Part shown: positions 7,576 through 15,555 of the stretch, piece by piece
How the letters are laid out: the number at the start of each line of letters is the position of its first letter
Position numbering within the stretch: the stretch's first letter is position 1
Source of the DNA: UBA1756 sp045132235
Lineage (GTDB): Bacteria; Bacteroidota; Bacteroidia; Bacteroidales; WCHB1-69
Direction: 5' to 3'
Length of the DNA: 28,944 nucleotides
NCBI GenBank assembly: GCA_045132235.1
Contig: JBGURX010000057.1
Coordinates: 1 to 28,944, forward strand
Translations under genes and position numbers: made by a program
Notes under the pieces: model-generated
What the model was told of the DNA's origin: nothing
The model's database searches: none
What the model saw: the letters and a program-made list of their open reading frames with translations, nothing else

Positions 7576-8139
7576 ATGGCAATAATTGTCAAAATTGGCC
7601 GAGGACAGAATAACGATATCTTTATTAATGATCCCGCAGTATCGTTGAACCATTGCGAGATTTCGCAAGACGACAATGGAGAATTCCATATAACAGACCT
7701 AAATTCCACTAACGGCACGTATGTCAATGATACTATATTATTGAATCCTAACACGTTACTTCGGAGCAGCGATGTGGTACGCATCGGCAATACCATCTTG
7801 CCGTGGATTGACTATTTTTTGCCTGCTACCCCATACCAGTCTTCATATCAGCAGCCTTACCAACAGCCATTTCCACCCGCTCCTGCTCCGCTTGTCCGTT
7901 CCAAAAACGGCATGGGCATCGCCGGCTTCGTGCTCAGTTTGCTCGCTTTAGGGATGTGCGTGGTCCCGGGTGTTAATGCAATTCTCTTTTTGCTAGGTCT
8001 TATCTTCTCAATCATAGGGGTTTCGAAGAAAAACAGAAAAAAAGGTTTGGCCATCGCAGGCCTTGCCATATCGGTTGTTGTTATCATTTGCTTAATTTTT
8101 GTGCGGATTGAGGAGAAGAACAGACAACTTGGTTACTAA
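7576..8139 (+). CDS. FHA-domain protein with C-terminal DUF4190-like membrane region
   Basis: A 187-residue protein. Residues 1-80 form a forkhead-associated domain, which binds phosphothreonine peptides. The conserved pieces are visible: KIGRGQNNDI, then SLNHCEI (the Ser and His of the S-x-x-H core), then DLNSTNGTYVN. A Pro/Gln/Tyr-rich linker (about 85-110) leads to two hydrophobic segments (about 114-138 and 155-174). Their spacing, Gly content and the Lys-rich turn SKKNRKKG between them resemble DUF4190. The FHA domain is probably cytoplasmic and membrane-tethered. No Ser/Thr kinase or phosphatase gene occurs in the window, so its phosphorylated partner is unknown. The gene may share a transcript with the secreted protein upstream. 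Confidence 0.88.
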   Translation: MAIIVKIGRGQNNDIFINDPAVSLNHCEISQDDNGEFHITDLNSTNGTYVNDTILLNPNTLLRSSDVVRIGNTILPWIDYFLPATPYQSSYQQPYQQPFPPAPAPLVRSKNGMGIAGFVLSLLALGMCVVPGVNAILFLLGLIFSIIGVSKKNRKKGLAIAGLAISVVVIICLIFVRIEEKNRQLGY

Positions 8140-8185
8140 AATCCACATAGCCTAAACACACGAACGACACCCGCTATTCCCTAAC

Positions 8186-8875
8186 ATGGACCACCTATAT
8201 CTTTTTGGCATTCACATCTTCTACTACCTGCTGGCGGCAGCTTTCTTGTTGCCCCGCATCCCCGTGGTGGGCAAGTTCTTCAACATCATCAACACCCTCA
8301 TCCATGAACTGGGACATGCCATCATGTCGCTGCTGCTGAGCGGCAAAGTGTCAGCCATCAAGATATTCCAAGATACCAGCGGAGTCACCACCACCAAGTC
8401 CGACTCGAAATTCAAGGCCTTTTTGGTGAGCCTCGCGGGCTATCCCTTCGCCTCGGGAGCCGCCTACCTCTGTTTCTTCCTTCTGAAGATGGGCTACTAT
8501 AAATGGATTCTGATAGGACTCCCCGCCCTCTTCCTCCTCATGCTTCTCTTCTGGATCCGCAACGGCTACGGCGTGGCATGGGTAATCATCTTCGCCCTCC
8601 TCAACGCCGCACTGCTCTATTTCTGGCGCAACGAAACAGTGAACGAAGCAGTGGCATGGTTCTACAGTCTGATGATTTTGGTGGAGTCGGTATGGTCCAC
8701 ATGGGTGCTGGTGGTGCTGTCGGTGAAGAGTCCCGACAAGGCTGGCGATGCCACCAACTTGCGCCGTTTCACCCACTTGCCTGCCGTAATCTGGGCCGTG
8801 CTGTTCGCCCTTTTTGCCCTCGCAATGGCCTACCTGAGTCTGGTGCAAGTACACATTCTTCCTTGGTGGTTTTAA
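8186..8875 (+). CDS. M50-like integral membrane metallopeptidase
   Basis: A 229-residue polytopic membrane protein. The zinc-binding motif HELGH occurs at about residues 41-45, inside a hydrophobic segment (NIINTLIHELGHAIMSLL). A later GDATNLRRFTHLPAVIW segment matches the conserved acidic/Thr/Pro motif of the M50B-like family (PF13398-type). About six hydrophobic segments are visible. Such proteins are site-2-protease relatives that may cut membrane-embedded substrates, but no anti-sigma factor or other typical substrate gene is adjacent. The AlgX-like gene begins 6 bp after its stop, so the two are very likely co-transcribed. Function beyond the fold is unknown. Confidence 0.87.
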   Translation: MDHLYLFGIHIFYYLLAAAFLLPRIPVVGKFFNIINTLIHELGHAIMSLLLSGKVSAIKIFQDTSGVTTTKSDSKFKAFLVSLAGYPFASGAAYLCFFLLKMGYYKWILIGLPALFLLMLLFWIRNGYGVAWVIIFALLNAALLYFWRNETVNEAVAWFYSLMILVESVWSTWVLVVLSVKSPDKAGDATNLRRFTHLPAVIWAVLFALFALAMAYLSLVQVHILPWWF

Positions 8876-8881
8876 TTTTAA

Positions 8882-10186
8882 ATGATGAAAATAGGAAATC
8901 AGAAAACGGGATTTGTGCTGTGGCTGCTGCTTTTGCTGCTGCTCTTCGCCCCGATTGTGCTTTCCTTTTTCCCTTCGTTGTCGGGCGAAAAACTTTACGG
9001 CGTGTCTGATGACGAAGCCGTGTCCTGCTCGTGGCGCAACATCCAGAAACACGAGTGGCAGAACTCCATCGAAGATCAAGTAAAGCATCATATCGGCTGT
9101 GCGAATAGTTGGGTTAGACTTCATAATGAATTGAATTTCAAATTATTCAGACATACCAATGCAGAAAAATTGGTTTTGGGAAAGAATGATTGTTTTTATG
9201 AAGAGATGTACATCACCGAATATCTCGGTCATAATTATATTGGAAAAGATTTTGTAGATAAAAAGGTGGAAAATCTGAAGCGGCTGCAAGCCCTTCTGCA
9301 TGAAAAGTACGGGATAGAGTTGCTGCTGGTATTCGAACCGGGCAAAGCGCATTTCAGTCCGGAGAACATCCCCGACCGCTACCAGCCCGAGGTGAAGACC
9401 ACCAGCAACTACGAGGCTTTCACGGCGGCCTGCCACCGCGCCGGCGTGCACTACCTCGACCTCAACGGCTACTTCTCCCGCCTCAAGGCCACTTCGCCCC
9501 ACCCGCTCTACTCCAACTACGGTGTGCACTGGAGCAGCTACGGCCTCTGGCAGGCCGCCGACACCCTCGCCCGCTACATCGAGCACGAATGCGCCGTCAA
9601 CCTGCCCGACATCGTGTTCGACGGCGACAGCAACTCGCGTTACAACAAGGATTTGGACTTCGACATGGAGCCCGCCATGAACCTCCTTTTCCAACTCCCC
9701 CACGAAACCCTCAACTTCCCCATCTGCCATTTCCGCCACGATGACAGCACCTTCACCCAGCCGCGCGTGCTCACCGTGGCCGACAGTTACTACTGGAGCG
9801 TGTGGAACAGCGGCATCGCCGAAAACCTCTTCTCCGAAAACCTCTTCTGGTATTACAACATTACCGTCTATCCCAACATCTGGGATCCCATCGAGTGGGT
9901 GGACAAAAGCACCCTGAAGGAAGTTATTGAGAACAAAGATATTATCTTGCTGATGATTACCGATGCCAACCTTTACAACTTCGGCTGGGGCTTTGTGGAG
10001 GAGGCATTGGCGGCATTGGATCCCGACTGGCACATCCAACCCGACATCGAGGCACTGAACTGCATCATGAACACCCGCGAGGACGGCAAACACCAGTGGT
10101 ACCTGAACCTGCTGGAACGGTCGCGCCGCAAGCAGATCCCCTTCAGCAGGGTGCTGCGCGAGGAGGTGGAGAGAATTGAAAATTGA
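8882..10186 (+). CDS. AlgX/AlgJ-like SGNH-hydrolase-fold protein (putative envelope polysaccharide O-acetylation)
   Basis: A 434-residue protein with an N-terminal membrane anchor (about residues 11-31), placing the bulk in the periplasm. The AlgX/AlgJ SGNH-like domain is recognised from LLVFEPGKAHFSPENIPDRY, the YGVHWSSYGLW segment around His216, and the VADSYYW segment with Ser302 as candidate nucleophile. In AlgX the corresponding DxHW segment carries a catalytic Asp two residues before His; here that position is Gly (G214-V-H216), which I recall also in Bacteroidetes homologues. The family usually works with an MBOAT acyltransferase that supplies acetyl groups, but none is encoded nearby. 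The segment 9110-9290 is strikingly AT-rich (17 of 60 GC at 9121-9180 and at 9181-9240) compared with 36 of 60 at 9361-9420. The stop codon lies inside an AATTGAA tandem repeat. Confidence 0.8.
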   Translation: MMKIGNQKTGFVLWLLLLLLLFAPIVLSFFPSLSGEKLYGVSDDEAVSCSWRNIQKHEWQNSIEDQVKHHIGCANSWVRLHNELNFKLFRHTNAEKLVLGKNDCFYEEMYITEYLGHNYIGKDFVDKKVENLKRLQALLHEKYGIELLLVFEPGKAHFSPENIPDRYQPEVKTTSNYEAFTAACHRAGVHYLDLNGYFSRLKATSPHPLYSNYGVHWSSYGLWQAADTLARYIEHECAVNLPDIVFDGDSNSRYNKDLDFDMEPAMNLLFQLPHETLNFPICHFRHDDSTFTQPRVLTVADSYYWSVWNSGIAENLFSENLFWYYNITVYPNIWDPIEWVDKSTLKEVIENKDIILLMITDANLYNFGWGFVEEALAALDPDWHIQPDIEALNCIMNTREDGKHQWYLNLLERSRRKQIPFSRVLREEVERIEN

Positions 10187-10201
10187 AAATTGAAAATTGA
10201 A
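10174..10201 (+). repeat. Tandem heptamer repeat, four exact AATTGAA units
   Basis: Units at 10174-10180, 10181-10187, 10188-10194 and 10195-10201 are identical. The stop codon of the AlgX-like gene (10184-10186) is inside the second unit. Because the unit is seven bases long, unit loss or gain would alter the reading frame at the extreme C-terminus only. Confidence 0.9.
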
Positions 10202-10228
10202 AGGTGAAGGGTTCTACCCAAAATTTTG

Positions 10229-10236
10229 TATTTTTG
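10229..10236 (+). promoter_or_regulatory. Predicted -7 element upstream of the flavodoxin lipoprotein gene
   Basis: TATTTTTG matches the Bacteroidota TAnnTTTG element, 22 nt before the ATG at 10258. A TTG at the right upstream distance is lacking (nearest at 10197-10199, 29 bp away), so strength is uncertain. It argues against the longer in-frame start at 10204. Confidence 0.5.
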
Positions 10237-10257
10237 CAGCCAACAAATTTGGCTTTT

Positions 10258-11112
10258 ATGAAAAACACAAAATCATTGCTGGTCCTTGCGACCGTGATGC
10301 TGACCGCTTCGTGCGCAAAAAAACAGCAGCCCGTTCCCGAAGTACAGAAACCCAAAGACCCTAAAATACTGGTGCTCTATTACTCACAGACCTCCAACAC
10401 CAAAGCAGTGGCGCAGGAGATTGCCACAAAACTCAACGCCGACATAGAGGAAATTGTCATGGTGGAGCCCTACAACGGCGACTTCCAAGCCACCATCGAC
10501 CGCTGCATGGTGGAGCGCGAGCAAGGCATAATTCCCGACATCAAGCCGGTGGCCGCCAAGATTGCCGATTACGACGTCATCTTCCTCGGTTACCCGGTAT
10601 GGTTCGGCACCTACGCACCGCCCGTGCAAAAGTTCCTCTCAACCACAGATCTGAGCGGCAAGAAAATCGTTCCTTTCTGCACTTTCGGCAGCGGCGGATT
10701 GGAATCCAGCATGAAGGATTTGGCGAAAGCGGCGCCGAAAGCGACCATACTGGACGGCTACGGTGTTCGCGCCGCCCGTCTGGATGCCATGCCCTACGAG
10801 GTGGACCAGTTTTTGAAGTCCATCGGCTTACTGCAAGGCGACTACAACCATCTGGAACCTTTCCCCGCACAGCGCGAGGTGAGCGACAAGGAGGAGGTTA
10901 TCTTCAACACGGCGGTGGATGGCTATCCGATGCTGCACGCCAAAGCCAAGACCTTTGCCAGCCGCAACATCCCCAACGGTGTGGAGTACCTGTTCTTCGC
11001 CGTTGACCTGCCCCGCAAGGACAACCCCAAGATGCCGCCCGCCGGCGAGCTGCAAGTATATGTAACCGTTGAAAACGGCAAGGCGCCCGTATTCACGAAA
11101 GTGATCCGTTAG
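10258..11112 (+). CDS. Lipid-anchored flavodoxin-fold protein
   Basis: A 284-residue protein started at the ATG at 10258; the in-frame start at 10204 lies upstream of the predicted promoter. A lipoprotein signal is present: Lys-containing N-terminus, hydrophobic LLVLATVML, then lipobox TASC with the modified Cys near residue 19. The next residues are AKKQQ, not the acidic surface-export signal, so periplasm-facing anchoring is likely. Residues about 37-190 match the flavodoxin_4 type: the phosphate-binding loop YYSQTSNTK, the GYPVWFGTYAPPVQKFL strand-loop and TFGSGGLESS, all expected to contact FMN. About 90 further residues follow the flavodoxin domain; I do not recognise them. A redox role outside the cytoplasm is inferred. 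The subtilase gene follows after 38 bp. Confidence 0.85.
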   Translation: MKNTKSLLVLATVMLTASCAKKQQPVPEVQKPKDPKILVLYYSQTSNTKAVAQEIATKLNADIEEIVMVEPYNGDFQATIDRCMVEREQGIIPDIKPVAAKIADYDVIFLGYPVWFGTYAPPVQKFLSTTDLSGKKIVPFCTFGSGGLESSMKDLAKAAPKATILDGYGVRAARLDAMPYEVDQFLKSIGLLQGDYNHLEPFPAQREVSDKEEVIFNTAVDGYPMLHAKAKTFASRNIPNGVEYLFFAVDLPRKDNPKMPPAGELQVYVTVENGKAPVFTKVIR

Positions 11113-11150
11113 TGAGAATTTGAAAAATCAATCATTATAAAATACAGAAT

Positions 11151-13025
11151 ATGAAGAAGTTGCTTTTCTCCCTCCTTTTTGTTGCCACTGTGTTCACCCT
11201 TTCCGCACAAGACCTGTACAATGCCCGTCAGGACGGACATGTGGACAGCGTGTATGCCGGCATCAACCTGCCGGATTCCTACACCGGCCGCGGAGTCATC
11301 ATTGGAGTTACCGACTGGGGTTTTGACTACACGCATCCGGTATTTTACGACACCACCGGCACGCAATACCGCATTCTGCGGGCATGGGACCAGTTCCGCA
11401 CGGCGGGTCCTGCCCCGGAAGGTTTCGACTACGGCACCGAGCTGGTGGGACAGGAGCAGCTGTTGGCCGCTGCCTGCGACACCACCAACTTCTACGGTCA
11501 CCACTACCACGGCACGCACGTGGCCTCCATCACGGGCGGCAGCGGCGCAGGCACCATCTACCGCGGTGTGGCTCCCGAGGCTGAGTTCATCTTCGCCTCC
11601 TTCCGCGCCGACGAGCAGTCGGTAATTGATGCTTTTGAATGGATGTACCGCGTGGCACAGCAGGAGCAGAAACGCCTCGTCATCAACATGAGCTGGGGAT
11701 TGTACTGGATGGACAATTTCGACGGCACCGGCCCCATCGGTCAGAAGATGCAAGAGCTCAGCGACCTTGGCGTGGTGTTCGTGACCAGCGGCGGCAACAA
11801 CGGCGATGAGCAATTCCACCTCGGCCACACCTTCCAGAATGACACACTCCGCAGCCGTTTCCTGTTTCCGGCCGACAACAATAGTCCTTACTACTGGGGC
11901 ACTTCCCTCTCCATGACCAACAGTCCCGGCAAACCCTTTGCCGTGAGCCTCAACTGGTGCAACAACCAGTACCAGACCATTGACGCATCGCCTTTTTTCT
12001 GCACTGCCGACGGCGACCACTACACGGAAGGTTACCTCACCAACGGTACCGACACCATCATTTATAACATTGAGCTGATTGCCAGCGACGAGAGCGGCCG
12101 TCCGGAAGCCCGCCTGCGCGTGAAGAAACCCTCTAACATACCCACCACATGGCGGTTCGGCATCACTGTAGCCGCTGCGGAGGGCGACTTCCATGCATGG
12201 AATGTTGCGGAACTCACCAGCGGTGTCGGCAACTGGGGTGCCAAATGGATGGGGGTAAATGTGCTGGGATGGAAATACGGCGACTCGCAGTATGGCACAG
12301 GCACCCCTGCCAATGTGGATTGCGCCATCACCGTGGCCGCCCACCAGTCGGGAAGATGGGAAGATGAGGTGTGGCATCCCGGCGACATCTGCTACTTCTC
12401 GAGCTACGGTCCCACCATCAACGGGCGCGACAAACCCGACATCTCCGCTCCGGGCTACAACGTCATCTCCGCCACCTCCAGCTATGCCGACGAACACAAC
12501 ACTGCCGTCGCCACCGTCACCTTCGAGGGACGCGAATATACCTTTATCAAACTGTCGGGAACCTCCATGTCGTCGCCCTTCACCACCGGCGTGGTGGCAC
12601 TGCTGTTGGAGGCCAACCCCACCCTCACCGCCCATCAGGTGAAAGAGGCCCTGATTTTCTCGGCCACCCACGACAGTCTGACCGAAGCCCGCGGCATGGT
12701 GCGTTTCGGCCACGGCAAGGTGAACGCCTACCAAGCCGTACTGCATGCCCTCTACCATGTGGGCACACAGGAGTTCGCCAGCAATGCCAACATCTACACC
12801 CTCTTCCCCAATCCTGCCACCGACCAGATTTTCATCTCCACCCCCAACAGCGAATGTCCTACCACCGCCACCCTTTACGACCTGAATGGCAAGATGGTGA
12901 AAACAATGACCATCTCACAAGGTGTGAACACCATGGATGTGAACGCACTTCCCAACGGGACTTATATCCTGAGAATTGCCAATGCGCAATATACAGAAAG
13001 CAAGAAGGTGGTGATTGCCCGATAA
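11151..13025 (+). CDS. Subtilisin-like serine protease (S8 family) exported by the type IX secretion system
   Basis: A 624-residue secreted protease. The signal peptide (LLFSLLFVATVFTLSA, cleavage before QDLY) is clear. The catalytic triad is complete: Asp55 in GVTDWGFD, His123 in YHGTHVAS and Ser472 in SGTSMSSP. The long spacing between His and Ser accommodates a PA-like or insert region typical of Bacteroidetes subtilases, and the oxyanion Asn lies in TSGGNNGD. Residues about 550-624 are a T9SS type A sorting domain (LFPNPATDQIFIS ... LYDLNGKMVKT ... LPNGTYILRI ... KKVVIAR), so it is exported across the outer membrane and its C-terminus removed. No I9 propeptide is obvious; the start of the mature chain is close to the first catalytic residue. 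A terminator follows at 13105. Confidence 0.95.
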   Translation: MKKLLFSLLFVATVFTLSAQDLYNARQDGHVDSVYAGINLPDSYTGRGVIIGVTDWGFDYTHPVFYDTTGTQYRILRAWDQFRTAGPAPEGFDYGTELVGQEQLLAAACDTTNFYGHHYHGTHVASITGGSGAGTIYRGVAPEAEFIFASFRADEQSVIDAFEWMYRVAQQEQKRLVINMSWGLYWMDNFDGTGPIGQKMQELSDLGVVFVTSGGNNGDEQFHLGHTFQNDTLRSRFLFPADNNSPYYWGTSLSMTNSPGKPFAVSLNWCNNQYQTIDASPFFCTADGDHYTEGYLTNGTDTIIYNIELIASDESGRPEARLRVKKPSNIPTTWRFGITVAAAEGDFHAWNVAELTSGVGNWGAKWMGVNVLGWKYGDSQYGTGTPANVDCAITVAAHQSGRWEDEVWHPGDICYFSSYGPTINGRDKPDISAPGYNVISATSSYADEHNTAVATVTFEGREYTFIKLSGTSMSSPFTTGVVALLLEANPTLTAHQVKEALIFSATHDSLTEARGMVRFGHGKVNAYQAVLHALYHVGTQEFASNANIYTLFPNPATDQIFISTPNSECPTTATLYDLNGKMVKTMTISQGVNTMDVNALPNGTYILRIANAQYTESKKVVIAR

Positions 13026-13104
13026 CGGAGTCTTTTCCAAATCAGGCATTCCGCCTTGTGACATGTAGCCCCTCTATTATCAGTTTCCAACTTTCACCTC
13101 ATAA

Positions 13105-13134
13105 AAAAAGCACCGGCAAATGTCGGTGCTTTTT
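13105..13134. terminator. Bidirectional intrinsic terminator between the subtilase and pnp genes
   Basis: Arms AAAAAGCACCG (13105-13115) and CGGTGCTTTTT (13124-13134) form an 11-bp stem with an 8-base loop. A/T runs on both sides let it work for both converging transcripts. Confidence 0.9.
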
Positions 13135-13163
13135 CATATCTATAATAAGATAGTTTCGCATGA

Positions 13164-15416
13164 TTAGCGGCGAGGACCACCTTCGCGGCGGGGCGGACGG
13201 CCACCGTCACGGCGGGGAGCGCCACCATTGCCTTCACGACGCGGTCCGCGCGGACGGGCTTCGGGCTCTTTGTAGCCTTCCGGCTTCGGCAGCAGGGCAC
13301 GGCGCGACAGTTTCAGCTTGCCGGTCTTCTCCTCGATGCCGATGAGTTTCACCTGCAGGATGTCTCCCACCTTGATGAGATCCTCGAGGTTGTCCACACG
13401 CTTCCAGTCGTACTCGGAGATGTGCATCAAACCGTCCTTGCCGGGAAGAATCTCGATGAAGGCACCGAACTCGAGGATGCTCTTCACAGGGCCTTCGTAC
13501 ACCTTGCCCTCTTCGGGAACCTCAGTGATGCGGTTGATACGCTCCATAGCGGCGTTGATGTTGTCCACGTTGGCAGCGGCGATGTCGATGATACCGAATT
13601 CGCCCACCTCCTCGATGTTGATGACCGTGTTGGTCTCACGCTGCATCTCCTGAATAACCTTGCCGCCAGGTCCGATGACCGCGCCGATGAACTCGCGCGG
13701 AATCTGCATCTGGACGATACGCGGCACGAACGGACGGTAGTCCTCGCGCGGCTCCGGAATGGCCTGGTGCATCTTGTCCAGAATATACAGACGGCCTTGA
13801 CGGGCCTGCTCCAGCGCCTGTGCCATGGTCTCGGCAGAGAGACCGTTGACCTTGATATCCATCTGGCAGGCGGTGATACCGTCGGCGGTACCGCACACCT
13901 TGAAGTCCATGTCGCCGAGGTGGTCCTCGTCGCCGAGGATGTCGGAGAGGATGGCGTAGTTGCCAGTTTTTTCATCGGTAATCAAACCCATGGCAATACC
14001 GGCAACCGGTTTTTTCATCTTCACACCGCAGTCGTACAGGGCGAGGGTGCCGGCGCAGACGGTAGCCATGGAGGAGCTTCCGTTGGATTCGAGAATGTCG
14101 GAAACCAGACGGACGGTATAGGGGAAGCTCGGATCATCGAAAGGAATCATCGGCTTGAGGGCACGATGAGCGAGGTTGCCGTGACCGATCTCGCGACGGC
14201 CGGTGCTGCGGATGGGCTTCACTTCGCCGACGGAGAAGGGCGGGAAGTTGTAGTGCAAGATGAAACGGCTGCTGCCTTCCACAATGGCGCCGTCGATGGT
14301 CTGCTCGTCGAGCTTGGTGCCGAGGGTGCAGGACATCAAAGACTGGGTTTCACCGCGGGTGAAGATGGCGGAGCCGTGAGCTGACGGCAGGTAGCCGGTT
14401 TCAATCCAGATCGGACGGATCTGGTCGAGCTGGCGACCGTCCAGACGGATACGCTCATCCAGAATCATATTGCGCATGGCGTGGTACTGCACGTCGTGGT
14501 AGTAGCGGGCCACCATGTATTTCTTCTCTTCGCGTTCCTCTTCGGGAATGGTCTCCATGAACTCGTCGAGAATCTGGTCGAAAGCGTCGTTGCGCTCGTG
14601 TTTGCCCATGAACGATTTGGCGATGGCGTACACCTTGTCGTAGGTTTCGCGGTTGACACGCTCGCGGATCTCTTCGTCGTTGGTTTCGTGGCAGTACTCG
14701 CGTTTCGGGTTGGCTTTTTCCACCTGGGCGGCGAGGTCGAGCTGGGCCTGGCACTGCACCTTGATGGCGGCATGGGCGGCGTTGAGGGCCTCCACCATGT
14801 CGGCTTCGGAGATTTCCTTCATCTCACCTTCCACCATCATGATGTTGTCGATGGTGGCGGCGACGATCATGTCGATATCGGAATTCTCCATCTCTTCCAC
14901 GGTGGGGTTGATGACCATCTTACCATCCACACGGCCCACGCGCACTTCGGAGATAGGGCCGTTCCACGGAATGTTGGAGACGGCGAGGGCGGTGGAAGCT
15001 GCGAGGCCGGCAAGGGCGTCGGGCAGGTTGTTGCGGTCGCCGGAGATGAGGGTGACGAGCACCTGCGTGTCGGCGTGGTAGTTGTCGGGGAAGAGCGGAC
15101 GGAGGGCGCGGTCCACGAGGCGGGCGATGAGAATTTCATACTCGCTGGGACGGCCTTCGCGTTTGAAGAAGCCGCCGGGGAAGCGTCCCACGGCGCCGTA
15201 TTTCTCCTGATATTCCACCTGCAACGGCATGAAGTCGGTGTTTTCCACGGCCTCTTTCTTGGTGCAGACGGTGGCGAGCAGCATGGTGTCGCCCATTTTC
15301 ACGACGGCGGATCCGTCGGCCTGCTTGGCCAACACGCCGGTTTCGATGGTCACTTCACGGCCATCGGGGAGCTGGAAAGTTTGCCGAGCTCCGAGAGGTT
15401 TATTAGCATTGTACAT
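13164..15416 (-). CDS. pnp: Polyribonucleotide nucleotidyltransferase (PNPase)
   Basis: A 750-residue phosphorolytic 3'-5' exoribonuclease with a complete domain set. The first RNase PH-like domain begins LGARQTFQLPDGREVTIETG and includes FFKREGRPSEYEIL. A helical linker follows at about 250-320. The second catalytic RNase PH domain includes DERIRLDGRQ and STGRREIGHGNLAHRAL, with acidic metal/phosphate-site residues around LGDEDHLGDMDFKV. Then come a KH domain (GAVIGPGGKVIQEM) and an S1 domain (GAFIEILPGKDGLMHISEYD). The chain ends in an Arg/Gly/Pro-rich tail of about 35 residues. The ATG at 15416 (MYNANKPLG) is chosen; the longer in-frame start at 15473 adds residues encoded by the leader. 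It lies downstream of rpsO, the classical gene order, with an intervening terminator hairpin. Confidence 0.96.
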   Translation of the reverse strand: MYNANKPLGARQTFQLPDGREVTIETGVLAKQADGSAVVKMGDTMLLATVCTKKEAVENTDFMPLQVEYQEKYGAVGRFPGGFFKREGRPSEYEILIARLVDRALRPLFPDNYHADTQVLVTLISGDRNNLPDALAGLAASTALAVSNIPWNGPISEVRVGRVDGKMVINPTVEEMENSDIDMIVAATIDNIMMVEGEMKEISEADMVEALNAAHAAIKVQCQAQLDLAAQVEKANPKREYCHETNDEEIRERVNRETYDKVYAIAKSFMGKHERNDAFDQILDEFMETIPEEEREEKKYMVARYYHDVQYHAMRNMILDERIRLDGRQLDQIRPIWIETGYLPSAHGSAIFTRGETQSLMSCTLGTKLDEQTIDGAIVEGSSRFILHYNFPPFSVGEVKPIRSTGRREIGHGNLAHRALKPMIPFDDPSFPYTVRLVSDILESNGSSSMATVCAGTLALYDCGVKMKKPVAGIAMGLITDEKTGNYAILSDILGDEDHLGDMDFKVCGTADGITACQMDIKVNGLSAETMAQALEQARQGRLYILDKMHQAIPEPREDYRPFVPRIVQMQIPREFIGAVIGPGGKVIQEMQRETNTVINIEEVGEFGIIDIAAANVDNINAAMERINRITEVPEEGKVYEGPVKSILEFGAFIEILPGKDGLMHISEYDWKRVDNLEDLIKVGDILQVKLIGIEEKTGKLKLSRRALLPKPEGYKEPEARPRGPRREGNGGAPRRDGGRPPRREGGPRR

Positions 15417-15442
15417 AATTTCTTGTTTTAATAAATCCAAAA

Positions 15443-15484
15443 CAATCACGCCGTGCGGGTAGAGTGAGTCCACAGCAGTGATTG
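15443..15484 (-). promoter_or_regulatory. Possible pnp leader stem (inverted repeat)
   Basis: GTGATTG (15478-15484) and CAATCAC (15443-15449) are complementary across 28 bases in the leader of pnp, between the rpsO terminator and the pnp ATG. In enterobacteria PNPase autoregulates through a leader stem cut by RNase III; a similar role here is only a possibility. Confidence 0.25.
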
Positions 15485-15511
15485 CTTTTTTGAATGAAAA
15501 GATAATGATTC

Positions 15512-15542
15512 AAAAAAAGGCAATCGGGGGAATTGCCTTTTT
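15512..15542 (-). terminator. Intrinsic terminator or attenuator between rpsO and pnp
   Basis: An 11-bp stem (15532-15542 with 15514-15524) encloses a 7-base loop that is C-rich on the minus strand. Read on the minus strand it ends in seven T residues (15518-15512), so it should stop most rpsO transcripts before pnp. Confidence 0.85.
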
Positions 15543-15555
15543 GAAGCGTCGGAGA

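Noticed and set aside
11109..12758. Long minus-strand open frame (549 codons) opposite the subtilase gene
   Set aside because: It is rich in Val/Gly/His without any domain, a typical antisense shadow of a GC-rich gene; the plus strand encodes a complete protease with triad, signal peptide and sorting domain.
15478..15484. Longer pnp start at 15473 (19 extra residues)
   Set aside because: The extension is encoded by the leader with the inverted repeat, and PNPases of this group begin at MYNANK-like sequences.
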